Shown here one piece after another: positions 17,477 to 26,901 of a stretch of DNA of 64,000 bases (position 1 is the first letter of the stretch; each line of letters opens with the position of its first letter). Below the pieces are notes generated by a model. That model was not told the origin of the DNA. It ran no database searches and saw only the letters and a list, made by a program, of their open reading frames with translations. This stretch comes from Streptomyces galbus. Lineage in GTDB: Bacteria > Actinomycetota > Actinomycetes > Streptomycetales > Streptomycetaceae. The position numbers and the translations under genes are program-made. The stretch is from NCBI RefSeq assembly GCF_005280195.1, contig NZ_SZPR01000009.1, forward strand, positions 62,001 through 126,000. Reading direction: 5' to 3'.

Positions 17477-18970
17477 CTAGAGCGCCTGCGCCGGTACGTA
17501 CGGTGCGAGGTCCGCGGCCAGTTCCTCGTGGACCCGCGCCTTGAGCAGGGTGCCCTCCGCCGTGTGCTCCGCGGAGATCACCTCACCCTCGGTGTGGGCA
17601 CGGGCGACCAGCTTGCCGTGGGTGTACGGCACGAGCGCCTCGATCTCGACGGACGGCCTGGGCAGTTCGTTGTCGATCAGCCCGAGCAGTTCGGCGATGC
17701 CCTGGCCGGTGCGGGCGGAGACGGCGATGGAGCGCTTCTCGACCCGCAGCAGCCGCTGGAGCGTCAGCGGGTCGGCCGCGTCGGCCTTGTTGATCACGAC
17801 GATCTCGGGCACGCCGGTGGCGCCGACGTCCCGGATCACCTCGCGCACGGCCAGCAGCTGCTCCTCCGGGTTGGGGTGCGAGCCGTCCACCACGTGCAGG
17901 ATCAGGTCGGCGTCGCCGACCTCCTCCATGGTGGAGCGGAACGCCTCGACCAGGTGGTGCGGCAGGTGGCGTACGAAGCCGACGGTGTCGGCCAGGGTGT
18001 AGAGCCGGCCGCTCGGGGTCTCCGCCCGGCGGACGGTGGGGTCCAGGGTCGCGAACAGGGCGTTCTCGACCAGGACGCCCGCGCCCGTGAGGCGGTTGAG
18101 CAGGGACGACTTGCCGGCGTTGGTGTAGCCCGCGATGGCGACGGACGGCACCTTGTTGCGCCGGCGCACCTGGCGCTGGACGTCGCGGCCGGTCTTCATC
18201 TCCGCGATCTCCCGGCGCATCTTCGCCATCTTCTCGCGGATCCGTCGCCGGTCGGTCTCGATCTTGGTCTCACCGGGACCACGGGTGGCGAGGCCGCCGC
18301 CCTTGCCGCCGCCCATCTGCCGGGACAGCGACTGACCCCAGCCGCGCAGCCGCGGCAGCATGTACTGCATCTGCGCGAGCGCGACCTGCGCCTTGCCCTC
18401 ACGGGACTTGGCGTGCTGGGCGAAGATGTCGAGGATCAGGGCCGTACGGTCGATGACCTTGACCTTGACGACGTCCTCGAGGTGGATGAGCTGGCCCGGG
18501 CTGAGCTCACCGTCGCAGATGACGGTGTCCGCGCCGGTCTCCAGCACGATGTCGCGCAGCTCGTCGGCCTTGCCGGAGCCGATGTAGGTGGCGGCGTCGG
18601 GCTTGTCGCGGCGCTGGATCACGCCGTCGAGCACGAGGGCGCCGGCCGTCTCCGCGAGGGCGGCGAGCTCGGCGAGCGAGTTCTCCGCGTCCTGCACCGT
18701 CCCCGAGGTCCAGACGCCGACGAGGACGACCCGCTCCAGGCGGAGCTGCCGGTACTCGACCTCGGTGACGTCCTCGAGCTCGGTGGAGAGGCCCGCCACG
18801 CGGCGCAGGGCCGCGCGCTCGGAGCGGTCGAACTGGTCGCCGTCGCGCTCTCCGTCGATCTCGTGGCTCCAGGCGACGTCCTCTTCCATCAGGGCATCGG
18901 CCCGGAGACCTTCGGGGTAGGCGTGCGCGAAGCGCTTGGTGTCCTGGGAAGGGGAAGAGGAGGAGGTCAT
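17477..18970 (-). CDS. hflX: GTPase HflX
   Basis: A 497-residue ribosome-associated GTPase that splits stalled or hibernating ribosomes. The HflX N-domain (VLVGVWTSGTVQDAENSLAELAALAETAGA, SGKADEL, GELSPGQ) and Gly-rich linker (LSRQMGGGKGGGLATRGPGETKIE) precede the G domain. G1 is GYTNAGKSS, G3 DTVGFVR, G4 VINKAD, G5 VSART. An acidic N-terminal extension of about 60 residues is typical of actinobacterial HflX. It lies downstream of the M1 peptidase and rshA-dapF-miaAB genes, all on the minus strand. Confidence 0.97.
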   Translation of the reverse strand: MTSSSSPSQDTKRFAHAYPEGLRADALMEEDVAWSHEIDGERDGDQFDRSERAALRRVAGLSTELEDVTEVEYRQLRLERVVLVGVWTSGTVQDAENSLAELAALAETAGALVLDGVIQRRDKPDAATYIGSGKADELRDIVLETGADTVICDGELSPGQLIHLEDVVKVKVIDRTALILDIFAQHAKSREGKAQVALAQMQYMLPRLRGWGQSLSRQMGGGKGGGLATRGPGETKIETDRRRIREKMAKMRREIAEMKTGRDVQRQVRRRNKVPSVAIAGYTNAGKSSLLNRLTGAGVLVENALFATLDPTVRRAETPSGRLYTLADTVGFVRHLPHHLVEAFRSTMEEVGDADLILHVVDGSHPNPEEQLLAVREVIRDVGATGVPEIVVINKADAADPLTLQRLLRVEKRSIAVSARTGQGIAELLGLIDNELPRPSVEIEALVPYTHGKLVARAHTEGEVISAEHTAEGTLLKARVHEELAADLAPYVPAQAL

Positions 18971-19115
18971 TGGATCCTTACGTCGATGGGGATGCCTGTG
19001 CGGCGTTCACTTCTGACAACGCGCGAGTACCCCGGGAGATTCCCGTGTCCCGCCCCTGTCGCGTACCACGCCGACCGGACGATGGTCGCACGGTGCGGCA
19101 CGTCTCGTCATCGCC

Positions 19116-20801
19116 TTATTCGACGGACGCCGCAGCCCTTTCTCCGTCCGGCGCGGCGGATGCCGCGGCCTTCCGGTCGCCGTGCGGGGCAGGCACCGTG
19201 GCGGCCTTCTGCTCGTCCGGCCCGGCGGGCGGCGTGGCCTTCCAGTCCGGGTGGCCGGGCATCGGCGGGGTCTTGTCGCCGTACAGCCAGTCGCGGAAGA
19301 AGCCGTCGAGGTCGCGGCCGGAGACGCGGGCCGCCAGCGCCGTGAAGTCGGCGGTCCCCGCGGTGGCGTCGTGGTTGCGCCGCACCCAGGCCCGCTCAAG
19401 CTGCTCGAACCCTTGTTCGCCGATCTCCTGGCGCAGGGCGTACAGGACGAGCGCCGCGCCGTCGTAGACGTTCGCGCGGAAGATGCCGATCTTCTGACCC
19501 GGCTCGGGCGGCTTCGGCGCCGCGGGCGGTCCGCCGGTCGCGCGCCAGCGGTCGGAGGCGCCGTACGCGGCCTTCATGCGCGCCTCCATCGGCCGGTCGG
19601 CCTTCTCCTGCGCGTACAAGGACTCGTACCAGGTGGCGTGCCCTTCGTTGAGCCACAGGTCGGACCAGGTGCGCGGGCTGACGCTGTCGCCGAACCACTG
19701 GTGGGACAGCTCGTGCACCATGATCGACTCGACGTACCAGGCCGGGTAGGCGGGGTCGGTGAACACCTCCCGCTCGAAGAGGGACAGGGTCTGGGTCTCC
19801 AGCTCGTACCCGGTGGAGGCGTCGGCGAGGAGCAGCCCGTACGTCTCGAAGGGGTACCGGCCGACCTTGCTCTCCATCCAGGTGATCTGGTCCGGGGTCT
19901 TCTTCAGCCACGGCTCCAGCGCGTCGCGGTACCGGGTCGGCACGACGTCCCGCACGGGCAGTCCGCCCGGGCCCTCGCGGCGTACGACCGTGGAGTGGCC
20001 GATGGACACCTGCGCGAGCTCGGTGGCCATCGGGTGCTGGGTCCGGTACGTCCACGTGGTCGAGCTGTCGCCGCGGTCGACGCCGGTCGGCAGGCCGTTG
20101 GCGACGGCGGTGTAGTCGTTCGGGGCGGTGACCCTGATGGTGAACATCGCCTTGTCGGAGGGGTGGTCGTTGCACGGGAACACCAGGTGGGCGGCGTCCG
20201 CCTGGTTGGCCATGGCCAGGCCGTCCGCGGTGCGCACCCAGCCGCCGTCCCGGTCGGGCGCGGGGGCGGGGTCGCTGGTGTGCCGCACGGTGATGCGCGT
20301 CCAGCGGCCCCGCGGCAGGGGGCGTTCGGGGGTGACGACCAGGTCGTCGCCAGCCTCGGTGAAGGCGGCCGGCCGGCCGTCCACCTCGACGGAGCGGACG
20401 GTGCCGTGGGCGAAGTCGAGGTTCACGCGGTCCAGAGGGGCCGTCGTCCGGGCGGCGATCGTGGTGACCGCCTGCAGCGGTTCGCTGTTCCGGCCCGAGT
20501 AGGTGAAGGCCAGGTCGTACGCCGCCACGTCGTACCCCGGGTTGCCCAGGTACGGGAAGAGGCGGTCGCCCACGCCCAGCGGGGCCGCGGGGGCGCTCGC
20601 CGCGAGCAGGGCGAAGGAGACGGCGGACGCGGCGCCGGCGAGCAGCACGGCCCTGGCCCGGCGCCGGCACGGCGCCGTGAGGCCCCGGCGGGCACCCCGC
20701 ACGCGGGGTGGGCCGTCAGCGGTGGGCGTCGGCGGGGTGTCGGGCGGGGACGCGGCGGCGGAGGGCCTGCGGGACCGGGCGGCGCGGAGGGTGAGCGGCA
20801 T
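19116..20801 (-). CDS. Secreted or membrane-anchored M1 family metallopeptidase
   Basis: A 561-residue zinc aminopeptidase-like protein. A long basic N-terminal part precedes a hydrophobic helix at about residues 51-72 (VLLAGAASAVSFALLAASAP), so it is exported. An M1 beta-saddle domain follows, then the zinc site HELSHQWFGD with the second Glu in NEGHATWYES, and the conserved TGYELETQTLS that stands in for the GAMEN-like region. The C-terminus ends in a short Ala/Lys-rich tail, with no long ERAP-type C-domain. It starts 158 bp beyond the rshA stop and may have its own promoter. Confidence 0.92.
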   Translation of the reverse strand: MPLTLRAARSRRPSAAASPPDTPPTPTADGPPRVRGARRGLTAPCRRRARAVLLAGAASAVSFALLAASAPAAPLGVGDRLFPYLGNPGYDVAAYDLAFTYSGRNSEPLQAVTTIAARTTAPLDRVNLDFAHGTVRSVEVDGRPAAFTEAGDDLVVTPERPLPRGRWTRITVRHTSDPAPAPDRDGGWVRTADGLAMANQADAAHLVFPCNDHPSDKAMFTIRVTAPNDYTAVANGLPTGVDRGDSSTTWTYRTQHPMATELAQVSIGHSTVVRREGPGGLPVRDVVPTRYRDALEPWLKKTPDQITWMESKVGRYPFETYGLLLADASTGYELETQTLSLFEREVFTDPAYPAWYVESIMVHELSHQWFGDSVSPRTWSDLWLNEGHATWYESLYAQEKADRPMEARMKAAYGASDRWRATGGPPAAPKPPEPGQKIGIFRANVYDGAALVLYALRQEIGEQGFEQLERAWVRRNHDATAGTADFTALAARVSGRDLDGFFRDWLYGDKTPPMPGHPDWKATPPAGPDEQKAATVPAPHGDRKAAASAAPDGERAAASVE

Positions 20802-20959
20802 GCACCACCGCTACCAGCGCCCGCCCGCCCGACGGCGACGACGCGCGCCCGGCCCACCCGAACGGGTCGCTCACGCGCGCGTGGGGTTTCAGGGGGCCGC
20901 GGGGGCGCCCGGCTCCGCGCGACCAGGCCGACGACCGCCGCGTCGTGCCGGGCGGCGCC

Positions 20960-23215
20960 TCACGCGGACACGTGGTGCTGCGCGCGCCCCACGTCGTACA
21001 CCCCGGGCACGTTGCGCATCGCGCGCATCAGGGTGGGCAGGTGGGAGGCGTCCGGGAGCTGGAGGGTGTAGGTGTGCCGGACGCGCTGCTGGGTGGGCGG
21101 TTCGACGGTGGCGGAGACGATCTCGGCACCCTCCGTGGCGATCGCCTCGGTCAGGTCGGCCAGCAGGTGCGGCCGGCCGAACGACTCGGCGACCAGGGTG
21201 ACCCGGCACTCCGTGGTGTCCCCCCAGCGCACGTCGACCTCCGCGCGCCCTGCGTCCCTCATCCGCGCCACCCCGGCGCACTCGACGCGGTGCACGGTCA
21301 CCACTCCCCCGCGCACGGCGAAGCCGATGACCTCGTCGGAGGGCACGGGCGTACAGCAGCCCGCGAGCCGCGCGCTCGCCTCGGGCCGTCCGACGACGGT
21401 GACCCCGTCGCCGGGGCGGGGCGCGGGAGCCTCGGCCTGGGACCGTGCGGCCGCCCCGGCACCGCCCTGCGGTACGGCGGGTGCGGCGCCCTGCTGTGCC
21501 GCGGCGGCCTCCGCGGGGTCCGCCTCCGCACCCGCCCAGGCCGCCGCACCCGCCGCGCGGTCGTCCGCGGCCTCCGCGCCGTCCGTCCCGGGGTCCGTCG
21601 CCGCCGCGGGGTGCGCCGTCAGCCAGCGCTGGATGGCGATGCGGGCGGCCGGGGTGTGGGCGTGCTCCAGCCACTCGCGGGAGGGCTCGGAGGCGGGGTC
21701 CTGGCCCATGAGGAGCTGGACGGTGTCGCCGTCCCGCAGCACGGTGCTCAGGGTCGCGAGACGGCCGTTGACGCGGGCGCCGATGCACGCGTGGGCGTCC
21801 TCGCCGTACTGGGCGTAGGCGGCGTCGACGCAGGTGGCGCCGTCGGGGAGGCCGAGCGCGCCGCCGTCGGGGCGGAAGACGGTGATCTCGCGGTCCTGGG
21901 CGAGGTCCTCGCGCAGGGTCGACCAGAAGGTGTCGGGGTCCGGCGCGGCCCGCTGCCAGTCGAGGAGCCGGGAGAGCCAGCCGGGCCGGGTGGGGTCGAC
22001 GCGCTCGCCGTCGGCCGTGGCCTGCTCCTCGGCCGGAGCGGCGGAGGGGTCCGACGGGGCGGTGTACGGGTTGCCCAGGGCGACGACGCCGGCCTCGGCG
22101 ACCTTGTGCATCTGGTGGGTGCGGATGAGGACTTCGGCGACCTGGCCGTCCTCGCGGGCGACGGCGGTGTGCAGCGACTGGTACAGGTTGAATTTGGGGA
22201 CGGCGATGAAGTCCTTGAACTCCGAGACGACGGGCGTCAGACAGGTGTGCAGCTCGCCGAGGACGGCGTAACAGTCGGCGTCCTCGTTGACCAGCACGAG
22301 GATGCGCCCGAAGTCGGCGCCGCGCAGGTCCCCGCGCTTGCGGGAGACCCGGTGGACGGAGACGAAGTGCCGTGGCCGGATGAGGACCTCGGCCGGGATG
22401 TCGGCATCGCGCAGCACCGCGCGGATGGCGTCGCAGAACTCGGCGAGCGGATCGTCCGCGCGGGAGGCGTTGGCGGCGATCAGCTCCCGGGTGTGCGCGT
22501 ACTCCTCGGGGTGGAGGATCGCGAAGACCAGGTCCTCCAGTTCGGTCTTGAGGGCCTGGACACCGAGGCGTTCGGCGAGCGGGATCAGGACGTCACGGGT
22601 GACCTTGGCGATGCGGGCCTGCTTCTCGGGGCGCATCACGCCGAGGGTGCGCATGTTGTGCAGCCGGTCGGCGAGTTTGATCGACATCACGCGGACGTCG
22701 TTGCCGGTGGCGACGAGCATCTTGCGGAAGGTCTCGGGTTCGGCGGCGGCGCCGTAGTCGACCTTCTCCAGCTTGGTGACGCCGTCGACCAGGTAGCGCA
22801 CCTCCTCGCCGAACTGCTCGCCGACCTGATCGAGCGTCACCTCGGTGTCCTCGACGGTGTCGTGGAGCAGCGAGGCGGTCAACGTGGTCGTCTCAGCGCC
22901 GAGTTCGGCGAGGATCAGGGTCACGGCGAGCGGGTGGGTGATGTACGGCTCGCCGCTCTTGCGCATCTGCCCGCGGTGCGAGGACTCCGCGAGGACGTAG
23001 GCGCGGCGCAGGATGTCGAGGTCCGCGTCGGGGTGGTGGGCGCGGTGGACCTCCACGACGTGGCCGATGGCGTCGGGCAGCCGGTCGCGGGAGGCGGGGC
23101 CGAGGAGCGCGGCGCGGCCCAGCCTGCGCAGGTCGATCCGGGGGCGGCTGCGCCTGCGGGCCACCGCGGGCGCTACCGGGCCTGGGGTCGCGGGGTTCGT
23201 GGCCTCCGCACTCAT
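20960..23215 (-). CDS. rshA: RelA/SpoT homologue (second RSH protein)
   Basis: A 751-residue protein with all RSH domains: HD hydrolase (RGQMRKSGEPYITHPLAV, SLLHDTVEDT, KLADRLHNMRTLG), synthetase-like (FKDFIAVPKFNLYQSLHT), TGS (ITVFRPDGGALGLPDGATCVDAAYA) and C-terminal ACT. The hydrolase motifs look intact. The synthetase region departs from consensus: the DLxAVR aspartate position reads as Gly, VEIQIRT is AEVLIRT, and the AHW motif is ALG. The ATG at 23215 has GGAGG eight bases upstream. By position and sequence this matches S. coelicolor rshA rather than relA. An Ala/Asp-rich linker separates TGS from ACT. Confidence 0.93.
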   Translation of the reverse strand: MSAEATNPATPGPVAPAVARRRSRPRIDLRRLGRAALLGPASRDRLPDAIGHVVEVHRAHHPDADLDILRRAYVLAESSHRGQMRKSGEPYITHPLAVTLILAELGAETTTLTASLLHDTVEDTEVTLDQVGEQFGEEVRYLVDGVTKLEKVDYGAAAEPETFRKMLVATGNDVRVMSIKLADRLHNMRTLGVMRPEKQARIAKVTRDVLIPLAERLGVQALKTELEDLVFAILHPEEYAHTRELIAANASRADDPLAEFCDAIRAVLRDADIPAEVLIRPRHFVSVHRVSRKRGDLRGADFGRILVLVNEDADCYAVLGELHTCLTPVVSEFKDFIAVPKFNLYQSLHTAVAREDGQVAEVLIRTHQMHKVAEAGVVALGNPYTAPSDPSAAPAEEQATADGERVDPTRPGWLSRLLDWQRAAPDPDTFWSTLREDLAQDREITVFRPDGGALGLPDGATCVDAAYAQYGEDAHACIGARVNGRLATLSTVLRDGDTVQLLMGQDPASEPSREWLEHAHTPAARIAIQRWLTAHPAAATDPGTDGAEAADDRAAGAAAWAGAEADPAEAAAAQQGAAPAVPQGGAGAAARSQAEAPAPRPGDGVTVVGRPEASARLAGCCTPVPSDEVIGFAVRGGVVTVHRVECAGVARMRDAGRAEVDVRWGDTTECRVTLVAESFGRPHLLADLTEAIATEGAEIVSATVEPPTQQRVRHTYTLQLPDASHLPTLMRAMRNVPGVYDVGRAQHHVSA

Positions 23216-23513
23216 GGGGCACCTCCGGCTGCGTCGACCGGCTGACGGGGTGCCCCATGCGGACACGGCTCGGGGCACTGGCGTAGATCCCCCGTCCAGG
23301 CCGGTGCTTGATGCTACCGACCTCATCACGCCCGGCCGACCGCCTCTCGCCGAGCGTGAAACGGATCACCCATTCGAGCGAGGCAAAGGAGGTTTACGTT
23401 TTCGCGCCACAAGTACAGGCCGTCACCTTCGGCTCGAACCTGCCTGCCGCCCGGGGGACCGCACACCGACCGCGCACACCCTCCCGGGCCTGTGATTCGC
23501 AGCCCAACTGCCG

Positions 23514-24383
23514 TCAGCGCAGGGCGTTTTCCAGCCACTCGCCGTCGATCTCGCCCTCGGCGACGATCACGGCCGGGCCGGTCATCTCGATCTCGCCGTC
23601 CGGGTGCTCGGTGATCACCAGGCGTCCGCCGGGGACGTCCACCGTGTACGTGACCGGCGTGCCCGTGGCGGCCGGGTCGGCCCCGTCCCGGCGGGCGGCG
23701 GCCACCGCGACGGCGCACGCGCCCGTGCCGCAGGAGCGGGTCTCGCCGGCACCGCGCTCGTGCACGCGCAGGGCGACGTGGCGCGGGCCGCGGTCGACGA
23801 CGAACTCGACGTTCACGCCGTCGGGATAGGCGGAGGCCGGGCTGAAGGGCGGCGGAGTGAGCAGGTCGCCGGCGTGCGCGAGGTCGTCGACGAACGCGAC
23901 GGCGTGCGGGTTGCCCATGTTGACGTTGCGCGCGGGCCAGTCGCGCTCGCCCACGCTCACCGTGACGTCCCCGGTCGGCAGGGTGGCCCGGCCCATGCCG
24001 ACGGTGACATCGCCGTCCTTGTCGATGTGAACGGACTTCACGCCCCCGCGTGTGGCGATCGCCAGGTCTCCCTCGGTGACGAGGCCGGCGTGCTGGAGGT
24101 AGCGCGCGAAGACGCGGACGCCATTGCCGCACATCTCGGCGATCGAGCCGTCGCCGTTGCGGTAGTCCATGAACCATTCCGCCTCGGCGGCCATGGCACG
24201 CGCCTCGGGGTGTGCCGCGGACCGCACGACGTGCAGCAGGCCGTCCCCGCCGATGCCCGCGCGCCGGTCGCACAGGGCCGCCACGGCGGCCGGGGGCAGG
24301 TCGAGGGCGTTGTCGGGGTCCGGGACGATCACGAAGTCGTTCTCGGTGCCGTGCCCCTTGAGGAAGGCGATCCGCGTGCTCAT
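23514..24383 (-). CDS. dapF: Diaminopimelate epimerase
   Basis: A 289-residue cofactor-independent epimerase converting LL- to meso-diaminopimelate for lysine and peptidoglycan; Streptomyces walls use the LL form, so its main role is lysine supply. Both catalytic cysteines are present: AEMCGNGVRVFARY and ETRSCGTGACAVAVA. The N-terminal FLKGHGTENDFVI and GIGGDGLL motifs are typical. Length is normal. It lies about 300 bp upstream of rshA and downstream of a membrane protein gene and miaA, as in S. coelicolor. Confidence 0.97.
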   Translation of the reverse strand: MSTRIAFLKGHGTENDFVIVPDPDNALDLPPAAVAALCDRRAGIGGDGLLHVVRSAAHPEARAMAAEAEWFMDYRNGDGSIAEMCGNGVRVFARYLQHAGLVTEGDLAIATRGGVKSVHIDKDGDVTVGMGRATLPTGDVTVSVGERDWPARNVNMGNPHAVAFVDDLAHAGDLLTPPPFSPASAYPDGVNVEFVVDRGPRHVALRVHERGAGETRSCGTGACAVAVAAARRDGADPAATGTPVTYTVDVPGGRLVITEHPDGEIEMTGPAVIVAEGEIDGEWLENALR

Positions 24384-24519
24384 TCCTCGATCGTACGGGG
24401 TCGCTACGACAGCGGCTGACGGCCAGGTCGGTGCCCGGGTGAGCCGGGTGCCGCACGCACGCGTGGGCCCTCGGCGCGCCTACGCGCGCGTGCCCGGGGC
24501 CCGCCTCCGGCGGGGGCGG

Positions 24520-25203
24520 TCAGCGCAGCCGGGCCACGCGCCAGACGGCCAGGACGACCACCGCGGCGACGACCACGACGTACGCCAGGACGACCCGCCA
24601 GTCCGGCCGGCGCCCGGAGCCCCGCTGGGGCAGGCCGGGCCAGGTGTAGCCGACGCGGCGGGCCGCCATCATGCCCCAGCCGGCCGCGCACGAGCAGATC
24701 AGCAGACCGAGCATCGCGATCACGGCTCCGCTGTCGCCGAAGTCGAAGGCGAGCGGGAAGGCGAACATCAGGGAGCCGGTCGCGGCCAGGGCGACGATCG
24801 GGGCGAGCTGCCAGATGCGCAGCCGCCGCTGCGGACGCAGCTCCACCTCGACCTCGGGGCCGCCGGTGAACATCTCCTCCGGCTCGGGGCCGTCGTCGGT
24901 CACCTCGCCGTCGGACGTGTCGTCGAGCGCCTCGGGCCCGAGAGGACCGATGACCAGAGGTTCGGCGTCCAAGGGACCGGCACTCGGGCGGTCGGCGCCC
25001 AGGGCGTCGGCGGGCGGGGAGTGCGCGCCGTCACCGTCGGCACCGTGAGCGCCCGGCGAGCCGCCGTCGGGCCCGAAGGCGCCATCGGCCCGGTCGACGC
25101 GCTCCTCGTCCCGGCGCACGTGATCGTCGTCCGCTTCCCCGTCACCGCGTCGTGCGGTGAGGGGTTCGGTACCTTGTGCGGTGTCGCGAGGGCCGGCCTC
25201 CAT
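24520..25203 (-). CDS. Membrane protein with acidic N-terminus, unknown function
   Basis: A 227-residue protein. The first ~115 residues are Asp/Glu/Gly/Pro-rich and probably disordered. The C-terminal half has about three hydrophobic helices: LAPIVALAATGSLMFAFPLAF, AVIAMLGLLICSCAAGWGMM and VVLAYVVVVAAVVVLAVW. The ATG at 25203 is in good position relative to GGGAGGG; a GTG two codons earlier (25209) is equally possible. Homologues sit between dapF and miaA in other Streptomyces as far as I recall. No function is known. Confidence 0.8.
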   Translation of the reverse strand: MEAGPRDTAQGTEPLTARRGDGEADDDHVRRDEERVDRADGAFGPDGGSPGAHGADGDGAHSPPADALGADRPSAGPLDAEPLVIGPLGPEALDDTSDGEVTDDGPEPEEMFTGGPEVEVELRPQRRLRIWQLAPIVALAATGSLMFAFPLAFDFGDSGAVIAMLGLLICSCAAGWGMMAARRVGYTWPGLPQRGSGRRPDWRVVLAYVVVVAAVVVLAVWRVARLR

Positions 25204-25312
25204 CGCCACGCGCCCTCCCAACCTCGGACTCCACTTGGTCGATCGAAGCTCGATGATGGCACGGCGCCGGAGGCCCGGACCGCGGCCTGGGCGTCCCGAT
25301 GCCATGACGTGA

Positions 25313-26251
25313 TCAGGCTGTGACCGGTCGTTCGACCAACGCCAGGGCGCGTCGCGGAAGTTCTGTGACATCCGCCGCAGCCCCACTCAACCAGTGCACC
25401 CGCGGGTCGCGCCTGAACCACGCATCCTGACGGCGCGCGAAGCGCTTGGTGGCACGGACGGTCTCGGCGCGGGCCTCCTCCTCGGTGCTCTGTCCCGCGA
25501 GCGCCGCCAGGACCTGCTGGTAGCCGAGCGCGCGCGAGGCCGTACGCCCCTCGCGCAACCCCTGCGCCTCCAGTGCGCGGACCTCGTCCACGAGACCCGC
25601 CTCCCACATCCGGTCCACCCGGCGCGCGATGCGCTCGTCGAGCTCGGGGCGGGCCACGTCCACGCCGATCTGCACGGTGTCGTAGACCGAGTCGTGGCCG
25701 GGGAGGTTGGCGGTGAACGGCTTGCCGGTGATCTCGATGACCTCCAGCGCCCGGACGATACGGCGGCCGTTGCTGGGCAGGATCGCCTGCGCGGCCTCCG
25801 GGTCGGCGGCGGCGAGCCGGGCGTGCAGCGCGCCGGAGCCGCGCAGGGCCAGCTCCTCCTCCAGGCGGGCGCGGACCTCCGGGTCGGTGCCGGGGAACTC
25901 CAGGTTGTCGACGGCCCCACGGACGTAGAGCCCGGAGCCGCCCACGAGGACGGGCCAGCGGCCCTCGGCCAGCAGGGCGTCGATGCGGGCGCGGGCGAGC
26001 CGCTGGTACTCGGCGACGGAAGCCGTGACGCCGACGTCCCAGATGTCCAGGAGGTGGTGCGGCACCCCCCCGCGCTCCTCGGGCGTCAGCTTGGCGGTAC
26101 CGATGTCCATCCCTCGGTACAGCTGCATGGAGTCGGCGTTGACGACTTCGCCGCCGAGCCGTTGGGCCAGGAAAACGCCCAGATCGGACTTACCGGCCGC
26201 GGTCGGTCCGACGACGGCGATGACGCGGGGGGCGGGGGGTGCGCTGCTCAC
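25313..26251 (-). CDS. miaA: tRNA dimethylallyltransferase
   Basis: A 312-residue prenyltransferase that adds a dimethylallyl group to A37 of tRNAs reading UNN codons, the first step to ms2i6A. The GTG at 26251 starts VSSAPPAPRVIAVVGPTAAG, with the P-loop GPTAAGKS at residues 15-22. DSMQLYRGMDIGTAK, YVRGAVDNL, SRALGYQQ and the C-terminal TKRFARRQDAWFRRD are all family signatures. The open frame extends upstream but lacks homology there. The next tRNA step, miaB, is encoded about 2 kb away on the same strand. Confidence 0.97.
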   Translation of the reverse strand: MSSAPPAPRVIAVVGPTAAGKSDLGVFLAQRLGGEVVNADSMQLYRGMDIGTAKLTPEERGGVPHHLLDIWDVGVTASVAEYQRLARARIDALLAEGRWPVLVGGSGLYVRGAVDNLEFPGTDPEVRARLEEELALRGSGALHARLAAADPEAAQAILPSNGRRIVRALEVIEITGKPFTANLPGHDSVYDTVQIGVDVARPELDERIARRVDRMWEAGLVDEVRALEAQGLREGRTASRALGYQQVLAALAGQSTEEEARAETVRATKRFARRQDAWFRRDPRVHWLSGAAADVTELPRRALALVERPVTA

Positions 26252-26476
26252 CGGACCAGTCTCCCAAACCTCACAGGCCGCCCCCGAACGAGTTACGTGA
26301 CGGCACGGCACCGGGGTCGTTCCCCGTTGCGAGGTTCCCCGCAGCCAGGCGCAGGGGCGGCACCCCGGCGAGGCGCACGGACGCTCTCCCGGGCTCGCGA
26401 CGCCGCCCGAGCCGGTGGGACCGGGACCGCACGGCAACGCGGGATGTCGCCCGCACGAGTAACGTATGGAGTGGAT

Positions 26477-26878
26477 ATGGGCGTTTTTGCGCGGCTTCTT
26501 CGGAGGTCGAAGACCACGGAGGAGGCGGTCACGGAGGAGGTGACCCCGGAGGCGATCCCGGTCGCGGGTGAGGTGTCGGCCGACGGTGAGGTCCCGGCCG
26601 GCGACGGGGTTCCGGCGCCCGTGGCGGTGCCCGTTGCCGACGAGGCGGCCCCGGCAGCTGCGGCGGCTGCGGCCACCGACGCGGGGGCCCCGGCGGACTC
26701 CGTCACCGAGGCCGCGTCCGACCCCGCCGGCGCTCCGGCCGAGCCGGACGGCCCCGGGGCGGTCACGGAACCGGTCGCCGAGGCCGACCCCGCCGACGCG
26801 GACGGGGTCGAGATCCCCCGGCAGCAGTCCGCCGACGAGGCGGCCGACCGCGAGGCCGACGAAGGCGCCCACAGGTGA
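26477..26878 (+). CDS. Small Ala/Glu/Pro-rich protein of unknown function
   Basis: A 133-residue protein beginning MGVFARLLRRSKTTEEAVTE, preceded by GGAG six bases before the ATG. After a short basic amphipathic N-terminus, the remainder is almost entirely Ala, Glu, Asp, Pro, Gly and Val and probably unstructured. It sits 23 bp upstream of the antitoxin-like gene in the same direction, so the two likely form an operon divergent from miaA. The repetitive composition resembles a linker or membrane-surface protein, and no family is recognised. Confidence 0.65.
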   Translation: MGVFARLLRRSKTTEEAVTEEVTPEAIPVAGEVSADGEVPAGDGVPAPVAVPVADEAAPAAAAAAATDAGAPADSVTEAASDPAGAPAEPDGPGAVTEPVAEADPADADGVEIPRQQSADEAADREADEGAHR

Positions 26879-26901
26879 CGGTCCCGTCAGGAAGGTGACC
26901 C

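Noticed and set aside
24420..24519. Terminator hairpin between dapF and the membrane protein gene
   Set aside because: CG-rich partial complementarities exist but no clean stem, and both genes run in the same direction.
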